Shown here piece after piece: positions 16,462 to 26,132 of a stretch of DNA of 64,000 bases (its first letter is position 1; each line of letters starts with the position of its first letter). The DNA is taken from positions 186,001-250,000 of the forward strand of contig NZ_JBHRSS010000001.1 in the NCBI RefSeq assembly GCF_042643355.1. Direction: 5' to 3'. The DNA comes from Salinisphaera aquimarina. Its GTDB lineage: Bacteria > Pseudomonadota > Gammaproteobacteria > Nevskiales > Salinisphaeraceae. Position numbers and translations under genes: made by a program. A model generated the notes under the pieces. It ran no database searches. It saw nothing but the letters and a program-made list of their open reading frames with translations, and was not told where the DNA came from.

Positions 16462-17474
16462 CAGGTGCCCAGGCGCAGGCGCGTGCGCGCTTCCTCGCGC
16501 AGGCCCGGCCAGATGGTGGCACGCAGCGGCGAGCGGATGAAGCGCACCAGCGCCGCCGGGCCCAGGCGGGGCAGGGCAAACCAGCAGGTCTTACTCCAGA
16601 AGGCACCGAGCGCCGCCGAGAACGCCGGCTCCGGATACAGGCCGCGCGCGGCGTTGGCCTCGCGCAGGCGGGTGAACCAGGATTCGGTCCAGTCCAGATA
16701 GGCGTGGTCGGGGCGAAAGGCTTCCTTGTGCATCCGGCGCAGCACGTAATGATGCTCCAGGTCCTGATCGTCGAAATCGATGCCGAGTGCGTCGAGCTGG
16801 TCGGCGAAAATGGCCAGCCGCCAGCGCTTGTAGTCGGGGTTGCGTTCGTCGCTGGCCTGGCTGTCGTGCTGACGGCGCTCGACCAGCACCTGCGGGAGTG
16901 CCGCGAGACGGTAATCGGCGGCGATCCGGGCCCACAGGTCGTAGTCCGAGCCGAGCCGGTAGTCCTCGCGGTGCGGATAGGCCTTGAGAACAGCGGTGCG
17001 CGCGGTGGCGGTGGAGTTCTCGAGACAGGAGCGGAACAGGCGTTCGGCGGCGATCTGATCGGGGTCGGCGGCCTTGCGCTTGGTGCGCCCGCGGGTGGCC
17101 CCACTGTCGTCGATCCAGCGGATCCAGCTGCCCACCGCGGCGAAATCCGGGTGCGTGTCCAGAAAGGCTACCTGCCGGGCCAGTCGATCGGGCAGGGCGC
17201 GGTCGTCGCTGTCCAGAAACGCCAGATACTCGCCGCGCGCGGCCTCGATGCCGCGGTTTCGGGTCGCGGCGATGCCGAGATTGCGGGGGTTTTCGATCAA
17301 CCGGATCCGCGGGTCGGCGTGGGCGCGAATCGTGTCCTGGCTGCCGTCGGTCGAGCCATCATCGACCAGCAGCAGTTCGAAATCGTCGAACGTCTGCGCG
17401 AGTACGCTGTCGATGGCGTCGCCGATGAAGCGAACGCGGTTGTAGACGGGGATCAGGACCGTGACTTTGGGCAT
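16461..17474 (-). CDS. Glycosyltransferase family 2
   Basis: 337 residues from the ATG at 17474, which begins MPKVTVLIPVYNR; a longer reading adds a basic tail unlike the family. GT-A fold landmarks: LIPVYNR, LLVDDGSTDGS, ATRNRGIEAARGEYLAFLDSDD with the DxD metal site, and GSDYDLWARI. Inverting transferase using a nucleotide sugar, probably for the same surface glycolipid or LPS core as the GT4 partner. Divergent from the ABC exporter at 17621 with a 146-bp gap that should hold both promoters. Confidence 0.87.
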   Translation of the reverse strand: MPKVTVLIPVYNRVRFIGDAIDSVLAQTFDDFELLLVDDGSTDGSQDTIRAHADPRIRLIENPRNLGIAATRNRGIEAARGEYLAFLDSDDRALPDRLARQVAFLDTHPDFAAVGSWIRWIDDSGATRGRTKRKAADPDQIAAERLFRSCLENSTATARTAVLKAYPHREDYRLGSDYDLWARIAADYRLAALPQVLVERRQHDSQASDERNPDYKRWRLAIFADQLDALGIDFDDQDLEHHYVLRRMHKEAFRPDHAYLDWTESWFTRLREANAARGLYPEPAFSAALGAFWSKTCWFALPRLGPAALVRFIRSPLRATIWPGLREEARTRLRLGT

Positions 17475-17620
17475 GGCATGCACAGACGTCTGGCCAGCGG
17501 GACTGGCGCAAAACCGATAGGATAACCGGTCGCGCGACGGGCCGTGCCGCAGCAATGCGGACCATCGCCGGGGCAGGCGAAGCTGTAGAATACACTTTCA
17601 ACGGGGCGTGAGCGGATAGC

Positions 17621-19339
17621 GTGCAACTGATCAAAGCCTTTTTCAAGCAGTACCCGACCCAGTGTCTGGTCGTCTGGAGCTGCCTGATCGTCGCCAGTAT
17701 TGCCGAAGGCCTGAGCCTGTCGACACTGTTGCCCATGCTCTCGATTGCCACCGGCAACCAGAGCGGTATGGTCGACGAGAAGACCTCGGATTTTCTCACC
17801 GCGGCCCTGCATGATCTGGCGATCAGCCCGACCATCGGCACGATGGTTCTGATCGTGCTGGTGGGCCTGATCATCAAGGCGCTGCTGACCCTGCTGGCCT
17901 ATCGCCAGGTGGGTTTCACTGTCGCCGCCATCGCCACCGATGTACGGCTGGCATTCCTGCGGGCGCTGTCGGCGTCGCGCTGGGAGTATTTCCTGCGTCA
18001 GCGCACCGGCCGGCTGGCCAATTCGATCTCCACCGAGGCATCGAGCAGCGCCAGCGCTTTTCAGAGTGTGGCAGCGCTGGCCGCGTTGCTGTCGCAGTCG
18101 GTGGTGTTCCTTGGTGTGGCCCTGCTGATCAATTGGCGGATCGCGCTGCTGGCGCTGGCGGTGGGCGCGGTGATTTTCGGCCTGCTCAAGGTCATGGTGT
18201 CGATCTCGCGCGACGCCGGCGGGCGCCAGAAAGGTCTCTTCCAGCAACTCATGTCGTTGATGACCGATTCGCTGTCGTCGCTCAAGCCGCTCAAGTCCAT
18301 GGCCCGCGAAGGCGAAATGGACGACCTGCTGGAGCGTCAGACGCGCGAACTCAACGCCACCATGCGCACGCAGGTGCTGGCCAGCGAAGTTCTCAAGGCG
18401 ATGCAGGAACTGCTGATCGGCCTGGTGCTGGTCGCCGGCGTGGCGGTTTCGCTGCTGATCTGGAAACTGCAGCTGGCCGAGATCATGGTGCTGACCATCG
18501 TGCTGGCGCGCATGCTCACGCGTCTGAGCAAGGTGCAGCAGGAATACCAGAAGCTGGCGTCCAAGGAGGCTTTCTACTGGGCCATGACCGAGGCCGTGGA
18601 CGAGGCGCGGGCTGCGCGCGAGCAGCCGTTTGGCAGTCGCACGCCGACCCTGACGAGCGGAATCCATCTGGCCGCGCTGGATTTCGGATACGGCGACTCG
18701 CGCGTGCTCGAACAGTTCGAGCTCGAGATTCCGGCGGGCGAGGTCACCGCGCTCATCGGCCCGTCGGGCGCGGGCAAGACCACGGCGGTGGACCTGATCA
18801 TCGGCCTGCTGCGCGCCGGCAAGGGCGACGTGCTCGTCGACGGCGTGCCGCTCACCGATATCGATATCCGCAAATGGCGCGGCATGATCGGCTATGTGCC
18901 GCAGGACACGGTGTTGCTGCACGACACGATTCTCAACAATGTCCGTATCGGCAACGCCGATATCACCGAAGCGGATGCGCTCTGGGCGCTGGACAAGGCC
19001 GGCGCGAGCGGCTTCGTTGCCGAGCTTGAAGAAGGCGCGAACACCGTCGTCGGCGAGCATGGGGCACGCTTTTCCGGCGGCCAGCGGCAACGCATCGTGA
19101 TCGCGCGCGCGCTGGCGCATCGGCCCAAACTGCTGATTCTCGACGAAGCCACCAGCGCGCTCGATCCGGCCACCGAGCGCGCGGTCAGCCAGACCCTGCG
19201 CGGGCTGGGCCGTGACTACACGGTGTTGGCGATCTCGCATCGGCCGACGCTCATGGAACTGGCCGATCATGTGTATCGGATCGAGAACGGCAAGGCCTGG
19301 CGCCTGAACCGGGACCAGGCGAGCGCTGAAGCAGGCTGA
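17621..19339 (+). CDS. One-piece ABC exporter (MsbA/lipid-flippase type)
   Basis: 572 residues, GTG start. The N-terminal half has six predicted membrane segments (first near residues 14-30); the ATPase half has Walker A GPSGAGKTT at 380-388, signature FSGGQRQR at 484-491 and Walker B LLILDEATSALD. The half-transporter layout is that of MsbA and of flippases for oligosaccharide lipids. Unlike the main msbA of most gammaproteobacteria it is not followed by lpxK; the next gene is the convergent dciA. Its place beside glycosyltransferases and the sphingolipid operon makes a role in flipping that lipid plausible, but a protein or LPS substrate cannot be excluded. Confidence 0.85.
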   Translation: MQLIKAFFKQYPTQCLVVWSCLIVASIAEGLSLSTLLPMLSIATGNQSGMVDEKTSDFLTAALHDLAISPTIGTMVLIVLVGLIIKALLTLLAYRQVGFTVAAIATDVRLAFLRALSASRWEYFLRQRTGRLANSISTEASSSASAFQSVAALAALLSQSVVFLGVALLINWRIALLALAVGAVIFGLLKVMVSISRDAGGRQKGLFQQLMSLMTDSLSSLKPLKSMAREGEMDDLLERQTRELNATMRTQVLASEVLKAMQELLIGLVLVAGVAVSLLIWKLQLAEIMVLTIVLARMLTRLSKVQQEYQKLASKEAFYWAMTEAVDEARAAREQPFGSRTPTLTSGIHLAALDFGYGDSRVLEQFELEIPAGEVTALIGPSGAGKTTAVDLIIGLLRAGKGDVLVDGVPLTDIDIRKWRGMIGYVPQDTVLLHDTILNNVRIGNADITEADALWALDKAGASGFVAELEEGANTVVGEHGARFSGGQRQRIVIARALAHRPKLLILDEATSALDPATERAVSQTLRGLGRDYTVLAISHRPTLMELADHVYRIENGKAWRLNRDQASAEAG

Positions 19340-19373
19340 GCAACGCGCCGCGCTGATCGGCGTCGAAGGGATA

Positions 19374-19823
19374 CTACGTGCTATCCGTCGCGCCGGTCAG
19401 CGCCAATCGCTGGAGCGCATCGGCCAGCTGCGGGTCGCTCACGTAGGAGGCGATCTGTCTTATGTGGGTGCGATTGTCGGGGCTGATATAGCGGGGTTTG
19501 ACCGGTGGCGTCGTGTCGCTGGGCGCAATGCGCACGCGGATCTGTACCGACTCGATATGCAACTTCATGCGCTGGGCCAGCGCCTGGGCGATCGCCGGCT
19601 GCATATAGCGCAGCCGGGTAGCCCAGCTGGCATGGCCGACGTGCAGCGTGAGCCGGTACTGATCATAGGCCGCGACCCGCACGAGCGGGCCGGCCGCCGC
19701 CGGCAGAATCTCCAGCAACGCGGCCCGGATGCGCTCGAGAAAACGCGCCCGGCCGAGCAGATCGGCGATGTCGGGGGTCGCTGTATGCAGCAAGGACTGG
19801 ATCGAAAGCGGGGTCGTCCCCAT
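19374..19823 (-). CDS. dciA: DciA family helicase loader (DUF721)
   Basis: 149 residues from the ATG at 19823 (an in-frame GTG at 19835 would add four). DUF721 features: basic N-terminal KH-like domain with VRVAAYDQYRLTLHVGHASWATRLRY, followed by a polar C-terminal tail. In bacteria lacking DnaC, DciA helps load the DnaB helicase at oriC, and it often sits beside secA, as here. Divergent from secA across 160 bases. Confidence 0.75.
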   Translation of the reverse strand: MGTTPLSIQSLLHTATPDIADLLGRARFLERIRAALLEILPAAAGPLVRVAAYDQYRLTLHVGHASWATRLRYMQPAIAQALAQRMKLHIESVQIRVRIAPSDTTPPVKPRYISPDNRTHIRQIASYVSDPQLADALQRLALTGATDST

Positions 19824-19984
19824 AGTAACGGCCACAGCTATAACAAGGGCACGCGAAAAGCGTATCAGGCGCAGCCGACACGCGTCACTTAAAGGCGTGC
19901 CGGGGCTGCGGTATCATGCCCCTTTTGAATTGACCGGGCGCGATCCGTGCGGGCCGATTCGAGCGGGCGAGACGACGAGGGTTC

Positions 19985-22777
19985 ATGAGCAATTTTCTGA
20001 CCAAACTGATCGGCAGCCGCAACCAGCGGGTCGTCAAGCGCCTGCACCGGATCGTGGGGTCGGTAAACGCGCTGGAGGCCGAGTACGAGGCGCTGACCGA
20101 CGCGCAGCTCACCGGCAAGACCGACGAACTGCGCGCACGCCTGGAGAAGGGCGCCAGCCTCGACGACATCATGTCCGAGGCCTTCGCTACCGTGCGCGAG
20201 GCCGGCAAGCGCGTGCTCGGCATGCGCCATTTCGATGTTCAGCTGGTCGGCGGCATGGTCCTGCATCAGGGCAAGATCGCGGAAATGAAGACCGGTGAGG
20301 GCAAGACCCTGGTCGCCACGCTTGCCACCTACCTGAACGCGCTCGAAGGCAAGGGCCTGCACATCGTCACGGTCAACGATTATCTGGCCAGTCGCGACGC
20401 CGAGTGGATGGGTCGCTTGTATCGTTTTCTCGGTCTCACCGTCGGCGTGATCTATTCCGGACAGGACCCGCAGGGCAAGCGCGCGGCCTATGCCTGCGAC
20501 ATCACCTACGGGACCAACAACGAGTACGGCTTCGATTATCTGCGCGACAACATGGCGTTCTCGCCGGCCGACCGTGTCCAGCGCCCGCTCAACTACGCGA
20601 TCATCGATGAGGTCGACTCGATTCTCATTGACGAGGCGCGCACGCCGCTGATCATCTCCGGGCCGACCGACGACGACCCCGAGACCTCGCTGCGTGTGGA
20701 CAAGCTGGTCAAGCATCTCGAGCGTCAGGAAGAGGAAGAAGGGCCGGGTGACTATTACGCCGAAGAGAAGAACAAACAGGTCTTTCTCACCGAAGACGGT
20801 CATCAGAAGGTCGAAGGCCTGATGCGCGAAGCCGGGCTTCTGGACGCCGAGGAATCGCTCTACGACGCCAATAACGTCGTGCTCATGCATCATATGAACG
20901 CGGCGCTGCGCGCCCACGTGCTGTATCAGAAGGACATCGAATACATCATCGCGGACGATCAGATCGTGATCGTCGACGAATTCACCGGCCGTACCATGCC
21001 CGGCCGGCGCTGGTCCGATGGCCTGCATCAGGCGATCGAAGCCAAGGAAGGCGTGAAGATCCAGAAGGAGAATCAGACCCTGGCGTCGATCACCTTCCAG
21101 AACTTCTTCCGCCTCTACGACAAGCTCTCCGGCATGACCGGTACGGCCGATACCGAGGCCTTCGAGTTCCAGTCGATCTACAACCTGGAAGTGGTGGTGA
21201 TCCCGACCAACCGGCCGCTGCTGCGCAAGGACCTGCCGGATCAGATCTACCTGACCGGCCTGGAGAAATTCCAGGCGATCGCGGACGAAGCCAAGCAGGC
21301 CAGCGAAAGAGGCCAGCCGGTACTGATCGGTACTGCGTCGATCGAGGCCTCGGAGTTGTCTTCGCGTCTGCTGCGCGACCTCGGTATCCGCCACGAAGTG
21401 CTCAACGCCAAGCAGCACGAGCGCGAGGCCGAGATCATTGCCCAGGCCGGCCGCCCGGGGGCCGTGACCATTGCCACCAACATGGCCGGTCGCGGTACCG
21501 ATATCGTGCTCGGCGGCAACGTCGAGGAAGCGATCGAAGCGCTGGAGGACGACGACGAGGCCGGCCGTCAGAAGATCCGCGACGACTGGCAGAAGGTTCA
21601 CGACGCCGTGCTCGAGGCCGGGGGGCTGTACGTGATCGGCTCGGAACGCCACGAATCACGCCGCGTGGACAACCAACTACGCGGGCGCTCCGGTCGCCAG
21701 GGCGATCCGGGCGCGAGCCGTTTCTATCTGTCGCTCGAAGACAGCCTGATGCGTATCTTCACCCCGCCCCGGCTGCGCTCGATGCTGCAGAACCTGGGCC
21801 TGGAGAAGGGCGAGGCGATCGAACACAAATGGGTCTCGCGCGCGATCGAGAATGCGCAGCGCAAGGTCGAGTCGCACCATTTCGATATCCGCAAGCAGTT
21901 GCTCGAATACGACAACGTGGCCAACGACCAGCGCCAGGTGGTCTACGAGCAGCGCAACGAGATCATGGATTCCGAAGACGTCGGCGACGTGGTCCAGAAC
22001 GTCTGGGATGACGTCGTCAACGATGCCATCAGCGAACACATCCCGCCCCAGAGTCTGGAAGAGCAATGGGACGTCGAAGGCCTGAGCGAGGCCATTCAGC
22101 GTGATTTCGGCGAGGAGCTGCCGATTCAGGAATGGCTGGACAACGAGAAGGCTCTGGACGAGGAAGGATTGCGCGATCGCATCAGCGCCGAACTCAAGCA
22201 GGCCTACGAGGCCAAGCGGGAGGAGGCCGGTGCCGAGGTGCTGGCCCAGATCGAAAAAGCGGTTCTGTTGCAGGTGCTCGATTCACTCTGGCGCGAGCAT
22301 CTGGCCTCGATGGATTATCTGCGCAAGGGCATTCACCTGCGCGGCTATGCCCAGAAGGACCCGAAGAACGAGTACAAGCGCGAAGCGTTCAACATGTTCA
22401 ACGACATGCTGGGACGGCTCAAGCACGAAACGGTGACGGTGCTGGCACGCGGACGCGTGCGCGCCGAGATTACCGAAGAGGCTCGCGAGGCCAGTCGCCG
22501 GCAGATGGAGAATCTCGACTTCCAGCACGAGGATGCGGCATCGGCCGCGGACCAGGCCGTGGCCGCCGCGGCGCAGCAGCAGCCCGCGGACGGCGAGCCG
22601 ATGCCGGCGGAACAGGCCGCCCGGGCCAGCCTGCCGGGATCGGGCCAGGACGGGCCACAGGCCGACCCAGCCGAGCGTCCGGAAACCTTCGTGCGCAACG
22701 AGCGCAAGATCGGTCGCAACGAACCCTGTCCCTGTGGGTCGGGCAAGAAATTCAAGCACTGCCATGGCCGTGACTGA
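19985..22777 (+). CDS. secA: Preprotein translocase ATPase SecA
   Basis: 930 residues, the usual length. Walker A MKTGEGKTL, Walker B IIDEVDSILIDEARTPL, the TFQNFFRLYDKLSGMTGTA stretch, TNMAGRGTDI and RGRSGRQGDPG are all present. The C-terminus carries the zinc/SecB-binding motif CPCGSGKKFKHCHG. Drives Sec-dependent export from the cytoplasmic face of the inner membrane. The linker before the zinc motif is rich in Ala, Gln and Pro. No secM-like leader was seen upstream; dciA is divergent. Confidence 0.98.
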   Translation: MSNFLTKLIGSRNQRVVKRLHRIVGSVNALEAEYEALTDAQLTGKTDELRARLEKGASLDDIMSEAFATVREAGKRVLGMRHFDVQLVGGMVLHQGKIAEMKTGEGKTLVATLATYLNALEGKGLHIVTVNDYLASRDAEWMGRLYRFLGLTVGVIYSGQDPQGKRAAYACDITYGTNNEYGFDYLRDNMAFSPADRVQRPLNYAIIDEVDSILIDEARTPLIISGPTDDDPETSLRVDKLVKHLERQEEEEGPGDYYAEEKNKQVFLTEDGHQKVEGLMREAGLLDAEESLYDANNVVLMHHMNAALRAHVLYQKDIEYIIADDQIVIVDEFTGRTMPGRRWSDGLHQAIEAKEGVKIQKENQTLASITFQNFFRLYDKLSGMTGTADTEAFEFQSIYNLEVVVIPTNRPLLRKDLPDQIYLTGLEKFQAIADEAKQASERGQPVLIGTASIEASELSSRLLRDLGIRHEVLNAKQHEREAEIIAQAGRPGAVTIATNMAGRGTDIVLGGNVEEAIEALEDDDEAGRQKIRDDWQKVHDAVLEAGGLYVIGSERHESRRVDNQLRGRSGRQGDPGASRFYLSLEDSLMRIFTPPRLRSMLQNLGLEKGEAIEHKWVSRAIENAQRKVESHHFDIRKQLLEYDNVANDQRQVVYEQRNEIMDSEDVGDVVQNVWDDVVNDAISEHIPPQSLEEQWDVEGLSEAIQRDFGEELPIQEWLDNEKALDEEGLRDRISAELKQAYEAKREEAGAEVLAQIEKAVLLQVLDSLWREHLASMDYLRKGIHLRGYAQKDPKNEYKREAFNMFNDMLGRLKHETVTVLARGRVRAEITEEAREASRRQMENLDFQHEDAASAADQAVAAAAQQQPADGEPMPAEQAARASLPGSGQDGPQADPAERPETFVRNERKIGRNEPCPCGSGKKFKHCHGRD

Positions 22778-22829
22778 ATGATCGCGCCCACGTGGCGCGC
22801 ACAGGATGGCTCGTGAAAAGGAATCTGCA

Positions 22830-24044
22830 ATGGCCGTGAATCTGATAGCCCCGGCGCGCCTTGAAGCCGTGCCCGGCGCGCGCTGGGCGGTGGCCGAGGC
22901 CGCGATCAAGAAGCCCGGACGCCCGGACATGGCACTGCTGCTGCTGCCGGAGACGGCGACGCTTGCCGGTGTGTTCACACGCAATGCGTTCGCTGCTGCC
23001 CCGGTGCGTGTCGCCCAGCAGCACATGGCCACCGGCCGCGCTCGCGCGTTGCTCGTCAACAGTGGCAACGCCAACGCCGGCACGGGCCGGGGCGGGTTGG
23101 CCGATGCGCAGGCCTGCTGCGCACGCGCCGCTGAGCTGCTGGGCCTCGACGCCGAGCAGGTGCTGCCGTTTTCCACCGGGGTGATCGGGCAAGCGTTGCC
23201 GCTGGATCGTATGCAGGGTGCAATCGATACGTTGGCCAGCGGTCTCGATGAAGACGGCTGGCTCGCCGCCGCCGATGCCATCAGAACCACCGATACCGTC
23301 GCCAAGGGCGCCTCGCGCGCCGTCGATATCGGCAGCGGGCAGCGTATCGTGCTGACCGGTATTGCCAAGGGTTCGGGCATGATCCGCCCGGATATGGCGA
23401 CCATGCTCGCGTTCATCGCCACCGATGCCGCGATCGACAGCGACGATCTTGACGCTGCCCTGCGCGCGGCGATGGCGGATTCATTCAATGCCATTTCGGT
23501 CGATGGGGATACCTCGACCAACGATGCCTGCATGCTCTGCGCGACCGGCGCCGGGCCCGGGTTGTCCGCCAGCGACAGTGGCTGGCCGCTGTTCGTGAGC
23601 GCGCTCACAGATCTGGCCCGCGAGCTGGCGCAGGCGATCGTGCGCGACGGCGAAGGCGCGACGCGTTTCATCACCCTGGCGGTGACTGGGGCACGCGATC
23701 CGGAAGAGGCGCGCGAGGTGGGCTTCACCGTCGCGCATTCGCCGCTGGTCAAGACCGCCTGTTTCGCCGGCGACCCCAACTGGGGGCGTATCCTCGCCGC
23801 GGTGGGTCGTGCGCGGGTCGCCGATTTCAGCATCGATCGCGTGGCGATTGCGCTGGATGATGTCGCCCTGGTGGCCGACGGCGAGCCCTGCGCCGACTAC
23901 GCCGAAGCCGATGGCGCGGCGGTGATGGCGCGATCCGAATACACCATTGCCATCGATCTGGGCCGGGGCTCGGGCGAGGCCACGATCTGGACATCGGATC
24001 TGTCCTACGAGTACGTGCGCATCAACGCCGAATACCGCAGTTGA
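22830..24044 (+). CDS. argJ: Glutamate N-acetyltransferase / amino-acid acetyltransferase ArgJ
   Basis: 404 residues; the ATG at 22830 follows AAAGGAATC. The self-cleaving protein splits into alpha and beta chains before the nucleophile Thr191 in RPDMATMLAF, preceded by the oxyanion stretch KGSGMI. NSGNANAGTG and CFAGDPNWGRILAAVGRA are further family marks. Recycles the acetyl group from N-acetylornithine to glutamate in arginine synthesis. Stop overlaps the start of the Nudix/ThiE gene (TGATG), as in many gammaproteobacteria. Confidence 0.97.
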   Translation: MAVNLIAPARLEAVPGARWAVAEAAIKKPGRPDMALLLLPETATLAGVFTRNAFAAAPVRVAQQHMATGRARALLVNSGNANAGTGRGGLADAQACCARAAELLGLDAEQVLPFSTGVIGQALPLDRMQGAIDTLASGLDEDGWLAAADAIRTTDTVAKGASRAVDIGSGQRIVLTGIAKGSGMIRPDMATMLAFIATDAAIDSDDLDAALRAAMADSFNAISVDGDTSTNDACMLCATGAGPGLSASDSGWPLFVSALTDLARELAQAIVRDGEGATRFITLAVTGARDPEEAREVGFTVAHSPLVKTACFAGDPNWGRILAAVGRARVADFSIDRVAIALDDVALVADGEPCADYAEADGAAVMARSEYTIAIDLGRGSGEATIWTSDLSYEYVRINAEYRS

Positions 24045-25024
24045 TGGATAGCGCGGCCCACACCCAGGCCGAGCCCCACGCCCAGGCGCTCGAGATCGCC
24101 GTGGGTGTGCTCGTCGACCGCCAGGGACGTCTGCTGATCGCCCAGCGACGGGCGGGCACCCCCGGTGCCGGCCGCTGGGAATTTCCCGGCGGCAAGCAGG
24201 AGCCGGGCGAGTCGATGTTCGATTGTCTGGCTCGCGAGCTCGACGAGGAGATCGGTGTGCGTGGTCTTCGGGCAGAGCCGGTGATCCGGTTTTCTCACGC
24301 CCACGGCGATCGTCCGGTGCGGCTGCATGTCTGGCGTATCGATGAGTGGTCGGGCCAGGCGCAGGGCCGCGAAGGCCAGCGCTTGGAATGGGTCGAGCGC
24401 GAGGCGCTGGCCGATTACCAGTTGTTGCCGGCGACCGGAGCCATCCTGCATGCGCTCTTTCTGCCCGATCGCTATGTGATCACCCCGTCCATGGCCGCCG
24501 CCGGCGAGCAGGCCTGGTGGCCGGCGCTGGAGGCCACGCTGGCCGACGGCGCGCCGTTGCTGCGTCTGCGTGACCATGCATTGGACGACGCCGCCTACCA
24601 GGCGCTCGCCGCGCGGGTTCTGGCGTGCGCGCATGCCCATGGCGCGCGGCTGCTCATCGATCGCGACAGCGACATGTGCGAAGCCCTGGGCGCGGACGGC
24701 GTGCATTGGCCCGTGGCCCGGCTGTTGGCCAAGGGCAAGCGCCCACTTGCGGCGCATCGGCTACTCGCGGTGTCGGCGCATTCATACAGCGATCTGAAGG
24801 CTGCGACGCGCCTGGGCGCCGACTTCGCCGTGCTGTCGCCGGTCGCACCGACACCCACGCATCCCGGCGCGTCGCCGTTGGGGTGGGACGGCTGGAACGA
24901 GGCGCGCGCCGAGCATGCCCTGCCGGTCTACGCGCTGGGTGGGCTCGGCGGCGAGGACATCGCCACCGCCCGGGCGCACAACGCCCAGGGCGTGGCCGCG
25001 ATCCGGGCCTTCTGGCGCGGCTGA
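24044..25024 (+). CDS. mutT: Nudix hydrolase (MutT-like) fused to a thiamine-phosphate-synthase-like domain
   Basis: 326 residues. The N-terminal half has the Nudix box GGKQEPGESMFDCLARELDEEIG, expected to clear 8-oxo-dGTP. The C-terminal half (about 150-326) is a TIM-barrel ThiE/TenI-like domain: LLIDRD, GADGVHWP, VSAHSYSDLKAATRLGADFAVLSPV and PVYALGGLG. This fusion is common in gammaproteobacteria and the role of the ThiE-like half is not clear. Co-translated with argJ. The stop codon lies in a GC-rich hairpin (25014-25035). Confidence 0.92.
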   Translation: MDSAAHTQAEPHAQALEIAVGVLVDRQGRLLIAQRRAGTPGAGRWEFPGGKQEPGESMFDCLARELDEEIGVRGLRAEPVIRFSHAHGDRPVRLHVWRIDEWSGQAQGREGQRLEWVEREALADYQLLPATGAILHALFLPDRYVITPSMAAAGEQAWWPALEATLADGAPLLRLRDHALDDAAYQALAARVLACAHAHGARLLIDRDSDMCEALGADGVHWPVARLLAKGKRPLAAHRLLAVSAHSYSDLKAATRLGADFAVLSPVAPTPTHPGASPLGWDGWNEARAEHALPVYALGGLGGEDIATARAHNAQGVAAIRAFWRG

Positions 25025-25035
25025 TGCGCCGCGCC
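25014..25035. terminator. GC-rich hairpin between convergent mutT-thiE and yacG
   Basis: Arms GGCGCGGC (25014-25021) and GCCGCGCC (25028-25035) with a 6-base loop that includes the mutT-thiE stop. No T-run follows on the plus strand, so termination is only a guess. Confidence 0.3.
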
Positions 25036-25048
25036 ATATAAAAAGCCT

Positions 25049-25264
25049 CTAGTGCGGCAGACCCTGGTCGTCACCGCCGCCATTGTCCCAGTTGCCCTGC
25101 GGCGCGGAGCCGCTGGGGTCGGGAATACGGTTGCTTTCATCGAGCCAGTCGCCCAGATCGATCAGCTTGCAGCGCCGTGAGCAGAACGGACGATAGTCGT
25201 TGCTGCTGTCCACGCGTGCAGGTTCGCCGCAGTGCGGGCAGCTTATGGTCTTTGGATTACTCAT
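25049..25264 (-). CDS. yacG: DNA gyrase inhibitor YacG (zinc-binding)
   Basis: 71 residues. Two CxxC-type zinc pairs: CPHCG near the N-terminus and CSRRC in RPFCSRRCKLIDLGDWLDE. The latter block is the family hallmark. YacG binds GyrB and inhibits gyrase. Last gene of the pilC-pilD-coaE-zapD-yacG run, one base after zapD. Confidence 0.93.
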   Translation of the reverse strand: MSNPKTISCPHCGEPARVDSSNDYRPFCSRRCKLIDLGDWLDESNRIPDPSGSAPQGNWDNGGGDDQGLPH

Positions 25265-25265
25265 G

Positions 25266-26036
25266 CTAGAAACGGCAGCAGGCCATGCGAAAGTGAACGG
25301 GTGATTGGGTCTGGCGCACATGCAGCTGGCTGTCGTCATACTGCATGAAGCGAATCGTGGCGCGGTGGCGGCCGGCGCTGATCTCGGGATAGACGCTGGC
25401 ATCGGTGAGCAACACGCGCACCATCTGCGTGTTGGCCTCGGTATTGTGGACCAGCACCCCGGCATCGGCGGTCACGGAGGCCGGTGTGGTGCTGGCGCGC
25501 AGCAGTCGCAGTACGGTGGCGATCGCCTTTTCGAAGGGCGCGATGCGTCGACACCAGTCCTCGAAATCCTGCTCGATACGGCGATTGCCCTGCGACAGCC
25601 AATGCTGGTAGGCAGGTAGGTCGAAGCTGCAACTGCCCCCGGGAATCGACATCCGGTTGTTGAGACTGTTGAGCAGTTCATTGTCGCGGATCTGGTAGGA
25701 CGCGAACTGCGGCGGCATGCGCTGCATGTCTCGACCCAGATCATCGAGTTCGGTAAGCACCCGCGTCAATGCGGTGCTGTCGATATCATCGCGATCGGCG
25801 AGCCGTTCCAGATTTCCGTAGCGCAGGCCGAGTTCCTTGCTGACCTCACCGCGGGTGTCGTAACGCGACATCACGTTGAGAACATCGAGCAGTGCGTCCA
25901 TCGCCGCGCGCCGACCCCACACGCTGTCGTCCGCCTCGTGATAACGCAGGCGACCAATCAGGTGTTCAAGGCGCAAAAACGTCCGTATCCGTTCATTGAG
26001 CGGTTGCTCAAAGCAGAACACACCATCGTCTGTCAC
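25266..26036 (-). CDS. zapD: Cell division protein ZapD
   Basis: 256 residues, probable GTG start (another GTG five codons in). Matches the ZapD/DUF1342 family: FEQPLNERIRTFLRLEHL at the N-terminus, DVLNVMSRYDTRGEVSKEL and PGGSCSFDLPAYQHWL. Mostly alpha-helical; crosslinks FtsZ filaments at mid-cell. Placed between coaE and yacG as usual for gammaproteobacteria. Confidence 0.93.
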   Translation of the reverse strand: MTDDGVFCFEQPLNERIRTFLRLEHLIGRLRYHEADDSVWGRRAAMDALLDVLNVMSRYDTRGEVSKELGLRYGNLERLADRDDIDSTALTRVLTELDDLGRDMQRMPPQFASYQIRDNELLNSLNNRMSIPGGSCSFDLPAYQHWLSQGNRRIEQDFEDWCRRIAPFEKAIATVLRLLRASTTPASVTADAGVLVHNTEANTQMVRVLLTDASVYPEISAGRHRATIRFMQYDDSQLHVRQTQSPVHFRMACCRF

Positions 26037-26132
26037 GTAACAGACTCTCTTTAAGCAAATCAGGGGCCTAGTCTATGCCGCATGCACGGGCGGGCAAAAT
26101 ACCGTTGTGCGTGATCGGGGCCGGGCGGTCGC

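Noticed and set aside
15149..17104. 651-residue minus-strand frame across the two glycosyltransferases
   Set aside because: Runs in another frame over two genes with clear GT4 and GT2 motifs; proline/arginine-rich shadow.
17621..19339. Main msbA gene of the LPS pathway
   Set aside because: lpxK and kdsB are not next to it, so I only call it an MsbA-type exporter.
19889..21652. 587-residue minus-strand frame opposite secA
   Set aside because: secA is certain, and the opposite frame has no recognisable domain.
25049..25060. CTAGTGCGG at the yacG stop as a further element end
   Set aside because: It lies inside yacG's own coding end and lacks the rest of the terminal repeat.
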